Origin: Chromobotia macracanthus
Lineage: Eukaryota; Chordata; Actinopteri; Cypriniformes; Botiidae
Assembly (NCBI GenBank): GCA_036877525.1
Contig: JAZGTH010000005.1
Coordinates: 1,352,001-1,416,000 of the forward strand
Direction: 5' to 3'
DNA: 64,000 bases
Shown here piece by piece: positions 1-11,000 of the stretch. Each line of letters opens with the position of its first letter. Within the stretch, counting starts at the first letter, position 1. The translations under genes and the position numbers were made by a program. The notes beneath the pieces are model-generated. The model saw nothing but the letters and a program-made list of their open reading frames with translations, was not told where the DNA came from and did not search any database.

Positions 1-87
1 TTTATTTTACATGTGGCATCGATGCATCGTAACATTAGACATTTGATCGATATATATCGATCTATATGTTGTATTGTTACAGCCCTA
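1..87 (-). mobile_element. End of a hAT-like or related DNA transposon
   Basis: Read on the minus strand the segment begins TAGGGCTGTAACAATACA, a type of terminus very common on non-autonomous fish DNA transposons, and then runs through AT-rich ATCGAT repeats. The other end lies outside the window. No coding sequence is visible. The family assignment rests on recalled resemblance of the terminus only. Confidence 0.4.
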
Positions 88-301
88 GTACATGGTGTTT
101 GTTCATTCAAAATTTGTCATAATGGCTGTGTCGTGTTTGGTTGTAAGTGGTTTTTCTCATTCTAGTAAGAGTTTGCTGGGATGTTCTGTAGGACTGCACA
201 ATAATGGTCAAAATGATTTATTAATCACAGTTGTTGTTTTGAGTCATTTAAAAATCAAGTAATCTGTGCAGTTAAAAGAGTCTGTTTTTCTTTTCCTACA
301 G

Positions 302-430
302 ACAGTGAGCCGCCACTTCCGGAATATTCCAGTGAATGAAAAGGAAACACTCACATACTTTATTTATATGGTGAAGAGCAGTAAAAGCCGACTGGACCAG
401 AAATCAGAAGGAAGCAAACAGGTGGAATAA
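302..430 (+). CDS. Terminal coding exon of an unidentified upstream gene
   Basis: A polypyrimidine tract (tttttcttttcctacag) ends in AG at 300-301 and opens a phase-0 frame of 42 codons plus TAA at 428-430. The peptide starts TVSRHFRNIPVNEKETL and ends with a charged KSEGSKQVE tail. A polyadenylation-type AATAAA follows at 782-787. I do not recognise the protein family. The rest of the gene must lie to the left of the window. The splice acceptor, the clean open frame and the poly(A) signal support a real last exon, but a spurious ORF behind an acceptor-like site cannot be excluded. Confidence 0.55.
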   Translation, partial: TVSRHFRNIPVNEKETLTYFIYMVKSSKSRLDQKSEGSKQVE

Positions 431-800
431 GTTTTACACAGCTCTACTTGCAGTGGCCCCAGAAGACGTCTCTTAAATTGGCAAAATAACTCTTTATGAC
501 ATGCAGATGAGCAAATTTGTGTTTGAATATGTATGTTTTAAAAATAACATGTGCACTGTATGTCCCATATCAGGTTATGTACAGGAGAGGTAAACAGTCT
601 AGTGTTGCTGCTGTGAAGTGCTTTTCAGTATTTGTCTTGTAGTGATTAGCTACTTCAACTTCTGTGCCAAACCTTAAAGAGACAAAAGTAAACCACCTAC
701 GATTGAGTTGTAAGTGCATAAAACATTTTGTTTTACATGTGTTTCTAACATACGGATATCACAGTTATGCGGTGAGGATCTGAATAAAAGCATGATCTTG
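431..800 (+). other. Putative 3' UTR of the upstream gene, with poly(A) signal
   Basis: Non-coding stretch after the stop codon at 428-430. AATAAA at 782-787 is the first strong polyadenylation signal. Short ORFs here (714-929, 954-1136) have no recognisable content and look like chance. Confidence 0.4.
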
Positions 801-1151
801 CTGAATGACTGCAGATTTGATCTTTTTGTGATCAAATGTGGTACTTCTGTGGTACCTGCCAGTAATACTAATACAACCCTCCCAGGACACCCTGAGCATT
901 TACTTTTTGTTCTGAAAACTTTTATCTAAGATTGTTTCAATCCCTCTTTTGCTTTGTGTAAAACATCCGTATTTTTGCAATGTATAGCATGTGTAAATTG
1001 CAATATTAGTTCTCTTGTGTTAATATCTAAAACCTATATAAAACTTATTTTAAAAGCTTTTTTATTAGAAATTAGTTCTTTTAAAAATACATTTCACAGT
1101 TGTGAAACTAATCTGGCCTTTTCACGTGAGAACTAGAACAGAAAAACTATG

Positions 1152-1184
1152 CTAAGGTGTGCCAGTTCTTCTGGCACACCTTAG
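1152..1184. repeat. Perfect 14-bp inverted repeat (hairpin)
   Basis: CTAAGGTGTGCCAG (1152-1165) is followed by a 5-nt loop TTCTT and the exact reverse complement CTGGCACACCTTAG (1171-1184). It lies about 370 bp after the upstream gene's poly(A) signal. No larger transposon could be assigned around it. Confidence 0.8.
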
Positions 1185-3780
1185 TTAATCTCAGGCCAAG
1201 GAGAAATGAGAGATGTGCAAAAGTAATACTTCTGATTCATTTCAGTTGATAATGGACAGACAGAGCTATAAGTATCTGTAATGCTGACTGATGTAATTCT
1301 CATGTATTTAGAGACAAAGCGTACTTTCACAGTTCCTGGCACAGTTTACCATGAATTAACAGCCACACTTTACCTTACTGTGCTACAATTTAGAATTCAT
1401 GGCTAGTCTTCAGGCAAATCATTTACATGGTTTTGTACAAATTTATTAACACCTAATAAATGTTTTTAAACAAATTAAAAGTTTGCTTTGACAATGTATT
1501 ATACCTGTAATGTAGATAATTTTTTTGACTAGCATAAAAATGTTTTTAGCCTTCAAGTGTTCATTGCATTTCTCAGCTGTATATAAAGACTTTAAATATA
1601 TACTCACATGAGAACAATTGTGCCCAATTTGCTGTGACACATCTTGCCCTCATCGCATGTGTGCTCTCCTCTGCACATCTGTCATTTCTATCTTTACATC
1701 TCTACAAACTACATCTGTAGTTTTTAATGTTTTCTAATTTGCATGTCTGTCCTTTCTAACATCTGCAATCACCAGAATCACAGGTGATTCTAGCAGATCT
1801 GCAGATTTGAACTGCAGCCCAGAAGGTTGAAAAGGTGTGTATATAAATAATTTTTAAATAAACTTCTTCAGCACTGTAAGTGGAATGGATATGTACAGTA
1901 ACATGGGTCACATTTATTTGAGGGTGAATTTAGGCATTGATTGGATTATTAATAAGATAATTCACGTCTCATCACTGGAGAGAAAAATCTTCCCACTGCT
2001 GACTGGGAGTCTGACCATGTTTCATGTTGATTAAATCATGTAAAACAAAATGTAAACATTTTGTGTAGACAGTAAGTCTACTTCAAGATACTTAATTTAT
2101 ACTATGTTATATGTTTGCTTATGATGTAGGAGTTTGAGTTGGGCTGCAGTTGTGCACATTATTCATTGTGGTAGCTATTTCACGTTTGTGCTGTCTCATG
2201 TATCTGTGTGTCACCCCAATCCACCAACCAAACAGAGGACTGAAAGGTAATGGATGCAAAATACTTAAAGTATTCAAATTGCTGGCACAAAGCATAAAAT
2301 AAAGAGAGAAATACACTTTAAAGCATTTTTGCATAAGACACTTTAGCCAAAAGGCTTGTTATTCCTGCTTTTTACAATGCAAATTGCTCTGAAGCAGCTT
2401 TATGAAAAACATTTCAGTACAGAGGAAACCAGAAATAAACAGGAAGATGAGAAAAACATGCAAAAAGTAAGATTGTTAGGATTTGTATTGGTTTGCTTAG
2501 TTTTTATTCCAAGATATTGACGAAAATGTGTAATGTGACAGTTTTTGTAGCCAATGCTTTAAAGGCCGTTTTCCCACTGCTTATCAGTTGAGACAAAGGT
2601 TTTAATGCCTAATGTTCATCCCTATTTTAATATCTGAAGTGTTATGTAGCGTTTATTTTCTTTGTGTGGTTTTCTACATTGCTCTTCCTTTCCATTTAAT
2701 TTTCTACAGTCTGAATGTGTTTTTATGTTTGGTTTTTAGGTTTTAACAAACCATTTTTTTTGTTTATCCACTGCATTAGGTGGATTAAGACACTATTTAA
2801 AAGACTTTCTCTGCTTTTTAATATTTTTGTTGTTACTCAATTCTTACAGTCTGCAAAAAAAATAATAATAATAATAAAAAAAATAATGGGAAACAGAGAT
2901 ACCCCCCACTCAATGTAATAGGTTTGTTAGTTGCACATATTACTTTTATTACAGCCTTGACTTTATATAAGTTATACAGCAGTGTCTCAACCTGGGAGCT
3001 GGGTCCACTAGAGTGCCTCAACAAGATGTCTTAAAAATATTAGAAATAAGACAAAACAAGTGATAAAATAAGGTAAATCGATCAAACTTTAAGGTTTTTC
3101 TTGGTGTTAAATTATTGCAAATATACATCTTTTTAATTATGCCAAACTCTACATATTAATATATACTAATACATAATATTCTAGTGTATTAATGAGTGTG
3201 TTTGATCAGTAAATCAAAAACATGTTGATTTTGAATTTACAGTGGTCTGTTGCTGTGAATTGACAGCATTATTTAATGTTAAAAGTTATAGCCTATGTGT
3301 TAAATACGTATAGTTGTATAAAAAAAGTATAGCTGGTTAAATATACCTTGTGCAATGCAATGGCAAAACCTTTTATCTTCCCAGAATATTTACTATATTC
3401 TATATATATATATTCTATATAATATTTACTATAGTGAAGTCTTGTCATTTTCTCCTGATAATCAAGAAATGACAAACAAAAAAGGATATTCTGTTCTATA
3501 AGGTGACCATAAGCGTGTGTGACATTGGACTTTACACAATGTGTGGTCTGTAACTGCAGAAATATTAGAGAAAATCTAATATTGCAACGTCTTTTATTTC
3601 AAGGTGATCTTTGGAACTTGTCAATCAAATGAAGACTGCAATTGTCCCTGGCAATATTCCCATCTGTCCCTTGGTAACAATCTCTTGATGCTGTTTAAGA
3701 AAGATTTCATTTAAATTTCATTTTATTTAAATGGAATTTTTTTTTCATTATTTGTATTTATCTAGGAAAAAAGACAGGTG
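1185..3780. other. Intergenic, nothing assigned
   Basis: AT-rich sequence with scattered short chance ORFs. An A/AAT-rich simple tract lies at about 2856-2886 and a TA-rich patch at about 3394-3425. No gene, RNA gene or recognisable element was seen. Confidence 0.5.
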
Positions 3781-3814
3781 TGGTAATCTCTCCAGCTCAG
3801 CGAAAACTGTGCTT

Positions 3815-3930
3815 TATTCAGTGTTGCCAACTTGGCCACTTTGTCATTAGATTTAGCAGCTTTTCAGACCTTGCGACAAAATCAGACCTTGCGACAAAAA
3901 AGCAACTAGCGACAAATCTAGCAACTTTTT
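3815..3930. repeat. Unclassified interspersed repeat with internal duplication
   Basis: The segment TGTTGCCAACTTGGCCACTT is followed by CAGACCTTGCGACAAAA twice in tandem and then related 'gcaactagcgacaaatctagc' text. Sequence of this style recurs in fish genomes. I cannot name the family. Confidence 0.35.
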
Positions 3931-4129
3931 GGACAAACCTTAGCTTCTTTCAGTAGACTGTAGTGCACATAATTTTAAACCCAAACGGAGATGTGCTGTG
4001 TGAGAGAAACTAATAAGGGAGATGCTTCTTTCTTTATTGTAATGATGGTTTGGCAACAACAACATATCAGATGTTGAAAGAGAACATTTTACTATTTTAT
4101 GCAAAATATTAACTAATTTTGAATTTGAT

Positions 4130-5060
4130 GGCAACACCTCTCAAAAAAGTTAGGACAGGGACAACAAAGGCTGAAAAAGTAATTGGTACTGATAAAAAAC
4201 AGCCTCTCTAAGATGCTCTTTTTTATACCTAGTCATGTTGCTGACCTGTTGAAAAATGCTCCTCCAGCTGAGTCTCTCAGAGGTAAAAAAATGGGCAGAG
4301 GTTCACAAATTTGCAAAGAATTACTGCATCTACAAATTGTGAAATTTTTTAGAATAATGTTCCTCAACCGTAAATTGTGAAGACTTTAAATATCCTATCA
4401 TCTACAGTTCATAGTATCATCAAAAGATTCAGAGAACCTGGAGAAATGTCTTTGTGCAAGGGACCGAAAAGGCCGAAAGTCAATATTGGATCCCCTAGGC
4501 GGCACTGCATTAAAAACAGGCATGATTCTGTCTTGGAAATCATTGCAGGGTCTCAGGAACACTTCCACAAATTATTGTCTGTGAACACAGTTCACCATGC
4601 CATCCACAAATGCAGGTTACAGCTCTATCATGCTAAGGAGAAGCCATATGTGAACACAATCCATTTTAAATAAGCTTTGGCCGAGAGCAGACGGCGGCGT
4701 TGGATTAAGGCCAAGTGCAAAACTGTTCTGTGCTCACACAAGTTGAACCTAAGAGGACTAAAGAGGAGAGGGACCATCCGGCTTGTTCTCATCACACAGT
4801 TCAAAGCCCCTGCATCTCTGATGGTATGGAGTTGCATTAGTGCCTATGGCATGGACAGCTTACACATATGGAAAGGCACCATCAATGCTAAGAGTTTTAG
4901 AACAACATATAATCCCATCCAGATGACGTCTTTCAGGGAAGGCCTTGCATATTTTAGCAAAACAATACTAAACCACATACTGCATCCATTACAACAGCAT
5001 GGCTTTGTAGTAAAAAACTCTGGGTGATAAATGGCCTGCCTGCAGTCTAGATCTTTAACC
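4130..5060 (+). mobile_element. Tc1/mariner-type transposon, degenerate
   Basis: The left part begins with the GGCAACACCTCTCAAAAAAG type of sequence seen in fish Tc1 elements. Transposase fragments follow in order. The first, at 4377-4673, is the N-terminal DNA-binding half (TVHSIIKRFREPGE, then RRHCIKNRHDSVLEI and HAIHKCRLQLYHAKEKPY). The second, at 4677-4914, contains PASLMVWSCISAYGMDSLH. The third, near 4950-5045 in another frame, corresponds to the region with the second catalytic Asp. There QQDNAKPH-type sequence reads QNNTKPH behind a stop, so the Asp is gone. The segment holding the first catalytic Asp is deleted. The right end is lost where gypsy LTR sequence begins. A clear fossil. 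Confidence 0.85.
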
Positions 5061-5457
5061 AATTGGCAGGATGAAACAGCAGTAAACAGGAACAACAAGG
5101 CAGTATTGGTAAACAGGCACAGGTCGAGACAGGCAGCAAACAATCACAATCCAAAAGACAGGGCAAGAGTCAGGGCAGGCAGCAAACAATCAAAGAGCAG
5201 TAAACAACCCAATTGGTACGCAGGTAAATCAGAATACAAGGGAAACGCTCAGAAATAATCACCAAGGCAAATCAAGACTTAGCAAACATACAGAGTCTGG
5301 GTGCGGTTTATATATGGATAATAATTGGAATAAGTTGTGAGTAATCAGTCCCAGGAATGTGGCCTCATGGGAATTGGAGTCCACATCAGACTAATACTCA
5401 GGAGAGGGCTCCCTCTGGTGGTTCAGTGGAAGCGGTACGGGAGCATCCTCTGTAACA
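5061..5457 (-). mobile_element. Ty3/gypsy LTR (truncated solo LTR)
   Basis: On the minus strand this starts TGTTACAGAGGATGCTCC at 5457 and continues with CCACCAGAGGGAGCCCTC, a TATATAAA promoter-like stretch, and repeated CTGCCTG/GTTTGCTGCC text. It shares these blocks in the same order with the LTR at 10356-10760. The 3' end of the LTR is missing at the junction with the Tc1 fossil. No internal gypsy sequence is attached. Confidence 0.7.
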
Positions 5458-5459
5458 AA

Positions 5460-6190
5460 AATGACTTTAAAAACATCTTTTTTATTATCCACATGGATGT
5501 TAAAATCACCAACAATTAGGACTTGATCTGTGGCCAGGCCTACTTCTGATTAAACTGTAACTGTAAAATATTCCTAAGTGCAGCAACACCTCCCCTATTT
5601 TCTTTTGAACGAGGTTCGTGCTTACAGTAGGGATCAACCTGTGCAGAGCACATGCCCTTTTAGTCCTTACACTCCGAAGTGCCCTTTTTTGGTGGTGGTG
5701 TTTTCTTTAATAAATCAATGCTACTGGTCACCCTTTATGCCTGTCCGTCTGTTTTATAAATAAATTTAGCCAATGAAAGGGTATTAAAAAGAGCTTGTGA
5801 CTAAATCTTGTTGGATCTGCTCAAACTGCCAGTCAGACCTCATAACTCCAATCCCTGTCTTGACTGAGTAAACTAAAGATCCACATGAGCTAAACTCCTT
5901 GCAAGGGTAAATAAATATCTTGTTGTTTGAATAAGTACAGTGTTGTCTTTACGCAAGAAACACTATGTCTATAAAGGCTCATATTTTCTGTTTTTGAGAT
6001 CTGTCAAAATACTATATGAGGTGATGGATTTGAAGTGGCACACCTCTCTTCACCTCATGGAAATTGTCCCATTGTCCGCTTTGCCATGCTATGACTGAGG
6101 CTCCCCTCGGCATAGATGACTCAAGGTATGTTCTTTCCTAAATTGAGATTCTATAAACTTAGAATTTGATTCAGTTTCTTCTTCCTTGCT
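5460..6190. other. Intergenic, nothing assigned
   Basis: AT-rich sequence without a recognisable gene or element. Short ORFs at 5337-5519 and 5578-5763 carry no known motif. Confidence 0.45.
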
Positions 6191-6229
6191 GGCAGGGTGT
6201 CAAGCCTGCAACAGCACCTTTTGCCCTAG

Positions 6230-6830
6230 AGGTGTTTACCATGTGAGTTCCCATTTGGTGAACCCTGGACACTGACACATTTTTTTGCCTGGAACCCAGC
6301 AGAGGGGCTCGGCAACTGGATCGGCCATTTGTGGCAACCCAGATTGTTAGCTCGCTGACAAATCATCATCAGTCTGGATATCCAGGTATAAAAGGAAGAT
6401 GGCGTGCACCACTCATTCAGGTTCTGTGCTGAGGAGCCGATACATATCCAGATCTCAGCGGTCAGTTTAGCGTTGTGGCAGGAGGGACACAATGTTTCGT
6501 TCCCTGGAGGTTACATACAATGTAGTGACACCAGAATGTTTCCTATACAAAGCACCATGGCTGAACCACACTATAGACTGAGGTGGTGCAGCTGCCAGCA
6601 AGCATAATGTGTCTAAGAAAGTTGTCACAGAATCCATAACCTTCAACACACTGAGAAGCTAATTGTACCAAAGGGATTAAATATAAAGCTTCTAGAAGGG
6701 CACTGCAGAATGAGGCTGCTGGTCAAATCCGTTGGAATAGTGAACAACTTCTTGAGAAAAGACACTGCAGAGACCACAACCTACCTGTTGTAGAAATAGA
6801 TGGACCTCAGAGGAAGTATCAAATCTAATT
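6230..6830 (+). mobile_element. DIRS-type retroelement terminal remnant
   Basis: A promoter-like GGTATAAAAGGAAGATGGCG (6385 on) is followed by 'tcattcaggttctgtgctgaggagccg', 'cagcggtcag' and 'acaatgtttcgttccctgg', then 'ggttacatacaatg'. This is the order seen at fish DIRS termini, whose hallmark is GTCTCGTTCCCT plus GGTTACATACGTAACC. The sequence to about 6830 is decayed and has no useful frame. Similar termini appear at 26284, 42905 and 45340 in this window. Confidence 0.5.
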
Positions 6831-7406
6831 GTACATCTTGTATGTCTACAAGTGGCATGCAATGCAGACTGGCATGCAAATTACGCTCATCAATTTCTAT
6901 TGGCTGGTTTGTAAGACAAGCTTACAAAGGATTCAGGTATGTGAGATGAATCAGGAAGTGCCCCATTCTCTGCATGCACTGAGTGATTTATATCAAACTT
7001 GGGAATTATTTGGCTATTGTAAGTCACAGTCATAGCACCATCTAGAACAGACTTTAAAATAGTCATCTATTATTTTCAGAATTACATTCATGTGACAACT
7101 ACAGATTGTTTTCTGGGAAGTACCAGTGTTTATGCCCATCATGACTGCTTGCAGCTATTTCTTGATTGTAATTGACCCAGTTTCCTTAAATAATACATTT
7201 TCAGGATAAGAGATCATAAGGGAAAGTAAACTAAATGTGCTGATAAATACATTACATGTTTAATTCTGAAAAACATTGTTATAATTTTCATTGTGCTCAT
7301 AAAGAAAAACCTCAAGGATAAAAAGTAGTTGGATTATTTTGTCAATGATTTTCTTCAAGGTCAGCTGTCCTGCCCAAGCTCTTTATGAAAATTCCAGTGC
7401 AGGAGA
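6831..7406. other. Intergenic sequence upstream of the transporter gene
   Basis: About 0.6 kb of AT-rich sequence. CTGCTTGCAGCTAT at about 7147-7160 resembles the inverted-repeat end of the DNA element at 16615-19740. No TATA box at a convincing distance from exon 1 was seen. Confidence 0.4.
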
Positions 7407-7423
7407 TTTTAATCAGATTAAAA
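7407..7423. promoter_or_regulatory. Perfect 17-bp palindrome, paired-homeodomain-type site
   Basis: TTTTAATCAGATTAAAA is perfectly palindromic around a central A. It contains TAAT-CAG-ATTA, the 3-bp-spaced inverted arrangement that dimers of paired-class homeodomains prefer (P3 site; TAATC halves suit Lys-50 types such as Otx/Pitx/Gsc). It lies 208 bp before the start codon of the transporter gene. Function is inferred only. Confidence 0.3.
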
Positions 7424-7630
7424 CTTCATTATTAAGAGCTGTGTGGAGGAAAGACTTTTTTGTGTTTTGCGGCTGTTTCAACAAATGTTTTGCATCTGTT
7501 TGAAAGTTGTTTGACAACCAATAACTACTACTATTGTGTGTGTTTGATTAGTCGGGGTGAGCTTTCTCTGTATGCTGAAAACTGTCTACAGATCCAGAAA
7601 CTTAGCGGCCTGTGTGGGCTATTTATTACG

Positions 7631-8011
7631 ATGGGCTTTGCTGATCTTTTGAATGAAGCTGGTGGGTTTGGACGCTTTCAGGTGATTCATGTGACTCTTC
7701 TGTCCATCCCGGGGCTCTTGATGGCAAGCCAGAATTTACTTAATAACTTCACTGCTGGTGTACCAGAACATCGCTGTCACTTACCGAATATAACAGCTAT
7801 GCTAAATGAGAGTACCACGTCATTGCTAAACGCTTTTATCCCACTGGATTCATCATTCAAACTGTCCAGATGCTCCCGGTTCACCGATCCTCAATGGCAT
7901 TTAATCAGAGAGAATGTGAGCCACATAAATGTAACTGAAATGCAGACAGAGGCTTGTGTTGATGGATGGATATATGACAAGAATGAATTCATCTCAACAA
8001 TAGTCTCAGAG
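7631..8011 (+). CDS. slc22a6l: slc22 exon 1 (codons 1-127)
   Basis: Contains the start codon, helix 1 (about residues 20-41) and the large glycosylated extracellular loop ending DGWIYDKNEFISTIVSE. Donor GAG|gtaaga at 8012, phase 0. An in-frame ATG at 7460 lies upstream with no stop between. The family alignment and the strong initiation context favour 7631. Confidence 0.93.
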
Positions 8012-11000
8012 GTAAGACATCTGTCTCTGTCAATTCTACAAACAACAACACAATAAAGCCAGAGCAGGGCAGTAATAATTGTAATGCTCAATACATATAA
8101 TATAGTTTAAAGCTACTTCACATAACTTTTTGCCCTCCAAAGCATTAAACTGCATGTTACTTGCGGTGGAACAAGGTTTTAGCTTTGTTCTTCTCCGTGT
8201 GTGAATCAGATGTGCCAATGTACCTGTGGTCACAGGTGATCTTAACAGAGTGAGTGGTACAAGGGTCAATAAATGCAAAACAAAATAACAAATAGCAAAA
8301 CAAATTTTAAATCTGTGAACAAAATAAGTCAGAAAACACAATACCAAATTATAAAATAAAGTCTTAAAACACAATGAAAAAATTAGTCTAAAGGGAAAAC
8401 AGGCATTCTAGGGGAATGTAATACTTATCGCTAATTGGCAAAGTCAGGTTTCAATAACCTGACAGGAATTAATGCTTAATTAAATGCTTAACATGGCACA
8501 TATGCAGAGACTAGAGTTGGTCAGCACACAACTTCTTATATTTTTGTAATAATTTGATATTTTTTCTTTGTATTCTGTTTTCTATCTAAATTATCTTTTT
8601 ACAGTTGAACCAATTGCTTAGCTAAATATTTCACTGTTTGAAAGCACTGGAAATGCCAGAGGACATCTGTTGGTTCACCATGTCTAAATGTAATGGAAAA
8701 ATCAGTCAAAAACTTTGTGAGCGTTCCAAAGTATTTATCTAATATTTATAGTGTACCCTTACTTTGTTTTATCGCCTCCCCTGACACACAATTTTTCAGT
8801 GGTAAATACATATTGTGTATTGTGTGTGCATTAGAATATGTAAATATATATAATGTTAACATATAATGTTTATATATATACCTCTGTTTGCCTGAATATA
8901 GATAAAGGTTAAATATTTTAGAAATAATTTGGAAATTAACAAGAATTTTTATTTCAATTATCATTTAATCTGCAACACTGTGCACCACAGATCTAAACTG
9001 TTGTTGTATATATAATATTTATACCAATACAACAATAATATGGTTTTGGATCCTGAAATGATCAATAACAAAACAGCTTTAAGCCTTTTGTTTGAAACGG
9101 CATGCTGCAACTGCAACAAAACCTTGTTGAATTCACATGACTTTAAACTAATGCTTAGAAGCACATATAAAATCTGCAAATAAAATTAATAAACATGCTC
9201 ATCACTAACGAGCATGCTTAGACAGCTCTACTACACTGATCCAACAAAGTTCTTATTTACTGTATATCCTAATTTATAGATGACTCACCCAATGAGCAAT
9301 AAGTATTTTATTCCCTTTCATATCAGTTTAGATTGACTTATTGTGTTTTTTGACTTTTGCTTTCAGATTTGTCATTGTTTTTGTCAGGGTGGTGTTCTGT
9401 TTATGTTCTGTTTTCATTTCTTGTGCTTTCCTCTTTATAATCTGATTACATCTTTATTATTATATTAAAGAGTTTTGTTTACAACTCTTGAATCTTGGAT
9501 TAGTTTGCAACATTGTTACAGAATAACCAACCCTCAAACAAATAATAATATAGACATTCCAGCCATTCATCTCCTGCTTTTGATACAAGGGAAGCGATCA
9601 ACATGACAAAAAGGACAAGGATAACATAAGGGATTTTTTTTAGACCTGGCATGCCTTACACACTCTCCGGACCGCTTTATTTGTGTTTTACAAAACCAGC
9701 CTCAATGAGTGGTCCATGGCATACATCTTTGCGATGCAACACTCGCAGAGTTTGTGGAGCATTTAATGAACTCTGCTTCCCCTTTACTATCTGTAAGGCC
9801 AAGGAGAATCCTGCCAACCCTATAACCACCACAGACCCAGTGAGGATGCTCAAACCCACCACAGAACTGGAGGCAGTGGCAACTATGGATCATGAGCTGG
9901 AGCCAGAGCCAGCCACCATGTCCATCCTGAAGCCAAAACTGGAAGCTTCTTCTTCTTTACTAGCCAATTCCCTGGACCCCTCTACCAGTGTGGGCACCTG
10001 CTGTCCAGTCCATGCCTGAGCATGCTGATTAGTGCTGGCTTATCAGCTTTTCTACAGAACTCCTTGCTGGCTCTCCCTAGCCCTTTGGCCCCGCTTACCA
10101 GGCTGCTGCTGCTCTGCCTAGTTTCTTGGCTCTTTTGTCTCTTTTGGTCCTGCCCAAGTCATTAAATACTTCATCTTCAGTGGCTCTGGCGAGCTCCCTG
10201 GTTTCTTCAGGTCCGCCCAGCTTGCTGACTCATTACACTCCTTAAGAGCCACCACCTCTGCTGGTACCTCAAAACTTCTCAGACTCTGCCCTCTCTGAAG
10301 ACTCTGACTCCGCTGCATGCTCTCTTCATAGAAGGGCGGTATGGGTGGCACTGTCTGTTACATTGGAGGCTCCTGTACTGCCTCCTCCGAACCACCAGAG
10401 GGAGCCCTCTCCTGAGTACTAGTTAATTCTGGACTCCAATTCCCATGAGGCCGCATTCCGGGGACTAATTACTCTCACCTGATTCTAATTAGAATATAAA
10501 CCTATATAAACCTACACAACTCTAGATTTTCTAAAATCTTGATTCGCCTTGATGATCATTTCTAAGAGTTTCCCTGTTTACCCATGTTTGCTTAGATTGT
10601 TTATTGTTTTTGACTGTTTTGCTGCCTGCCTCGACCATTGCCTGTTTCACGATTCTGTCTTGCCTCGCCCTTGTGAATCCTGTCTACCGGTGTTTGACCC
10701 TGCCTGTCTGTTTAATAAAGAGCTGTACATGAATCCTAACGTCTCTGCCCCATCCTTACACTGTCATTCTTGGTCTTCTGCATAAGGATAAGAACTCTGC
10801 ATTATACCACAGAGATTGACAACTTTGGAAACGTGCAACAAAACGTACTTACCTCTGTGGGGGTAAACTACTCTGAAACTGTAGTTTGAAAAGCTGCAAG
10901 CTACTTATAAGTTAAAGTAGTTAAGATACAGTTAAGCTACCCTTCTGAAAAAGTAATTAGCTACACTACAAATTAGCTAGCTAACACAAAACATAGCTAG

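Noticed and set aside
10118..10351. Minus-strand 77-codon ORF as a possible small gene
   Set aside because: No domain, no splice or promoter signals. It lies in CTGCC-rich text resembling retroelement spacer.
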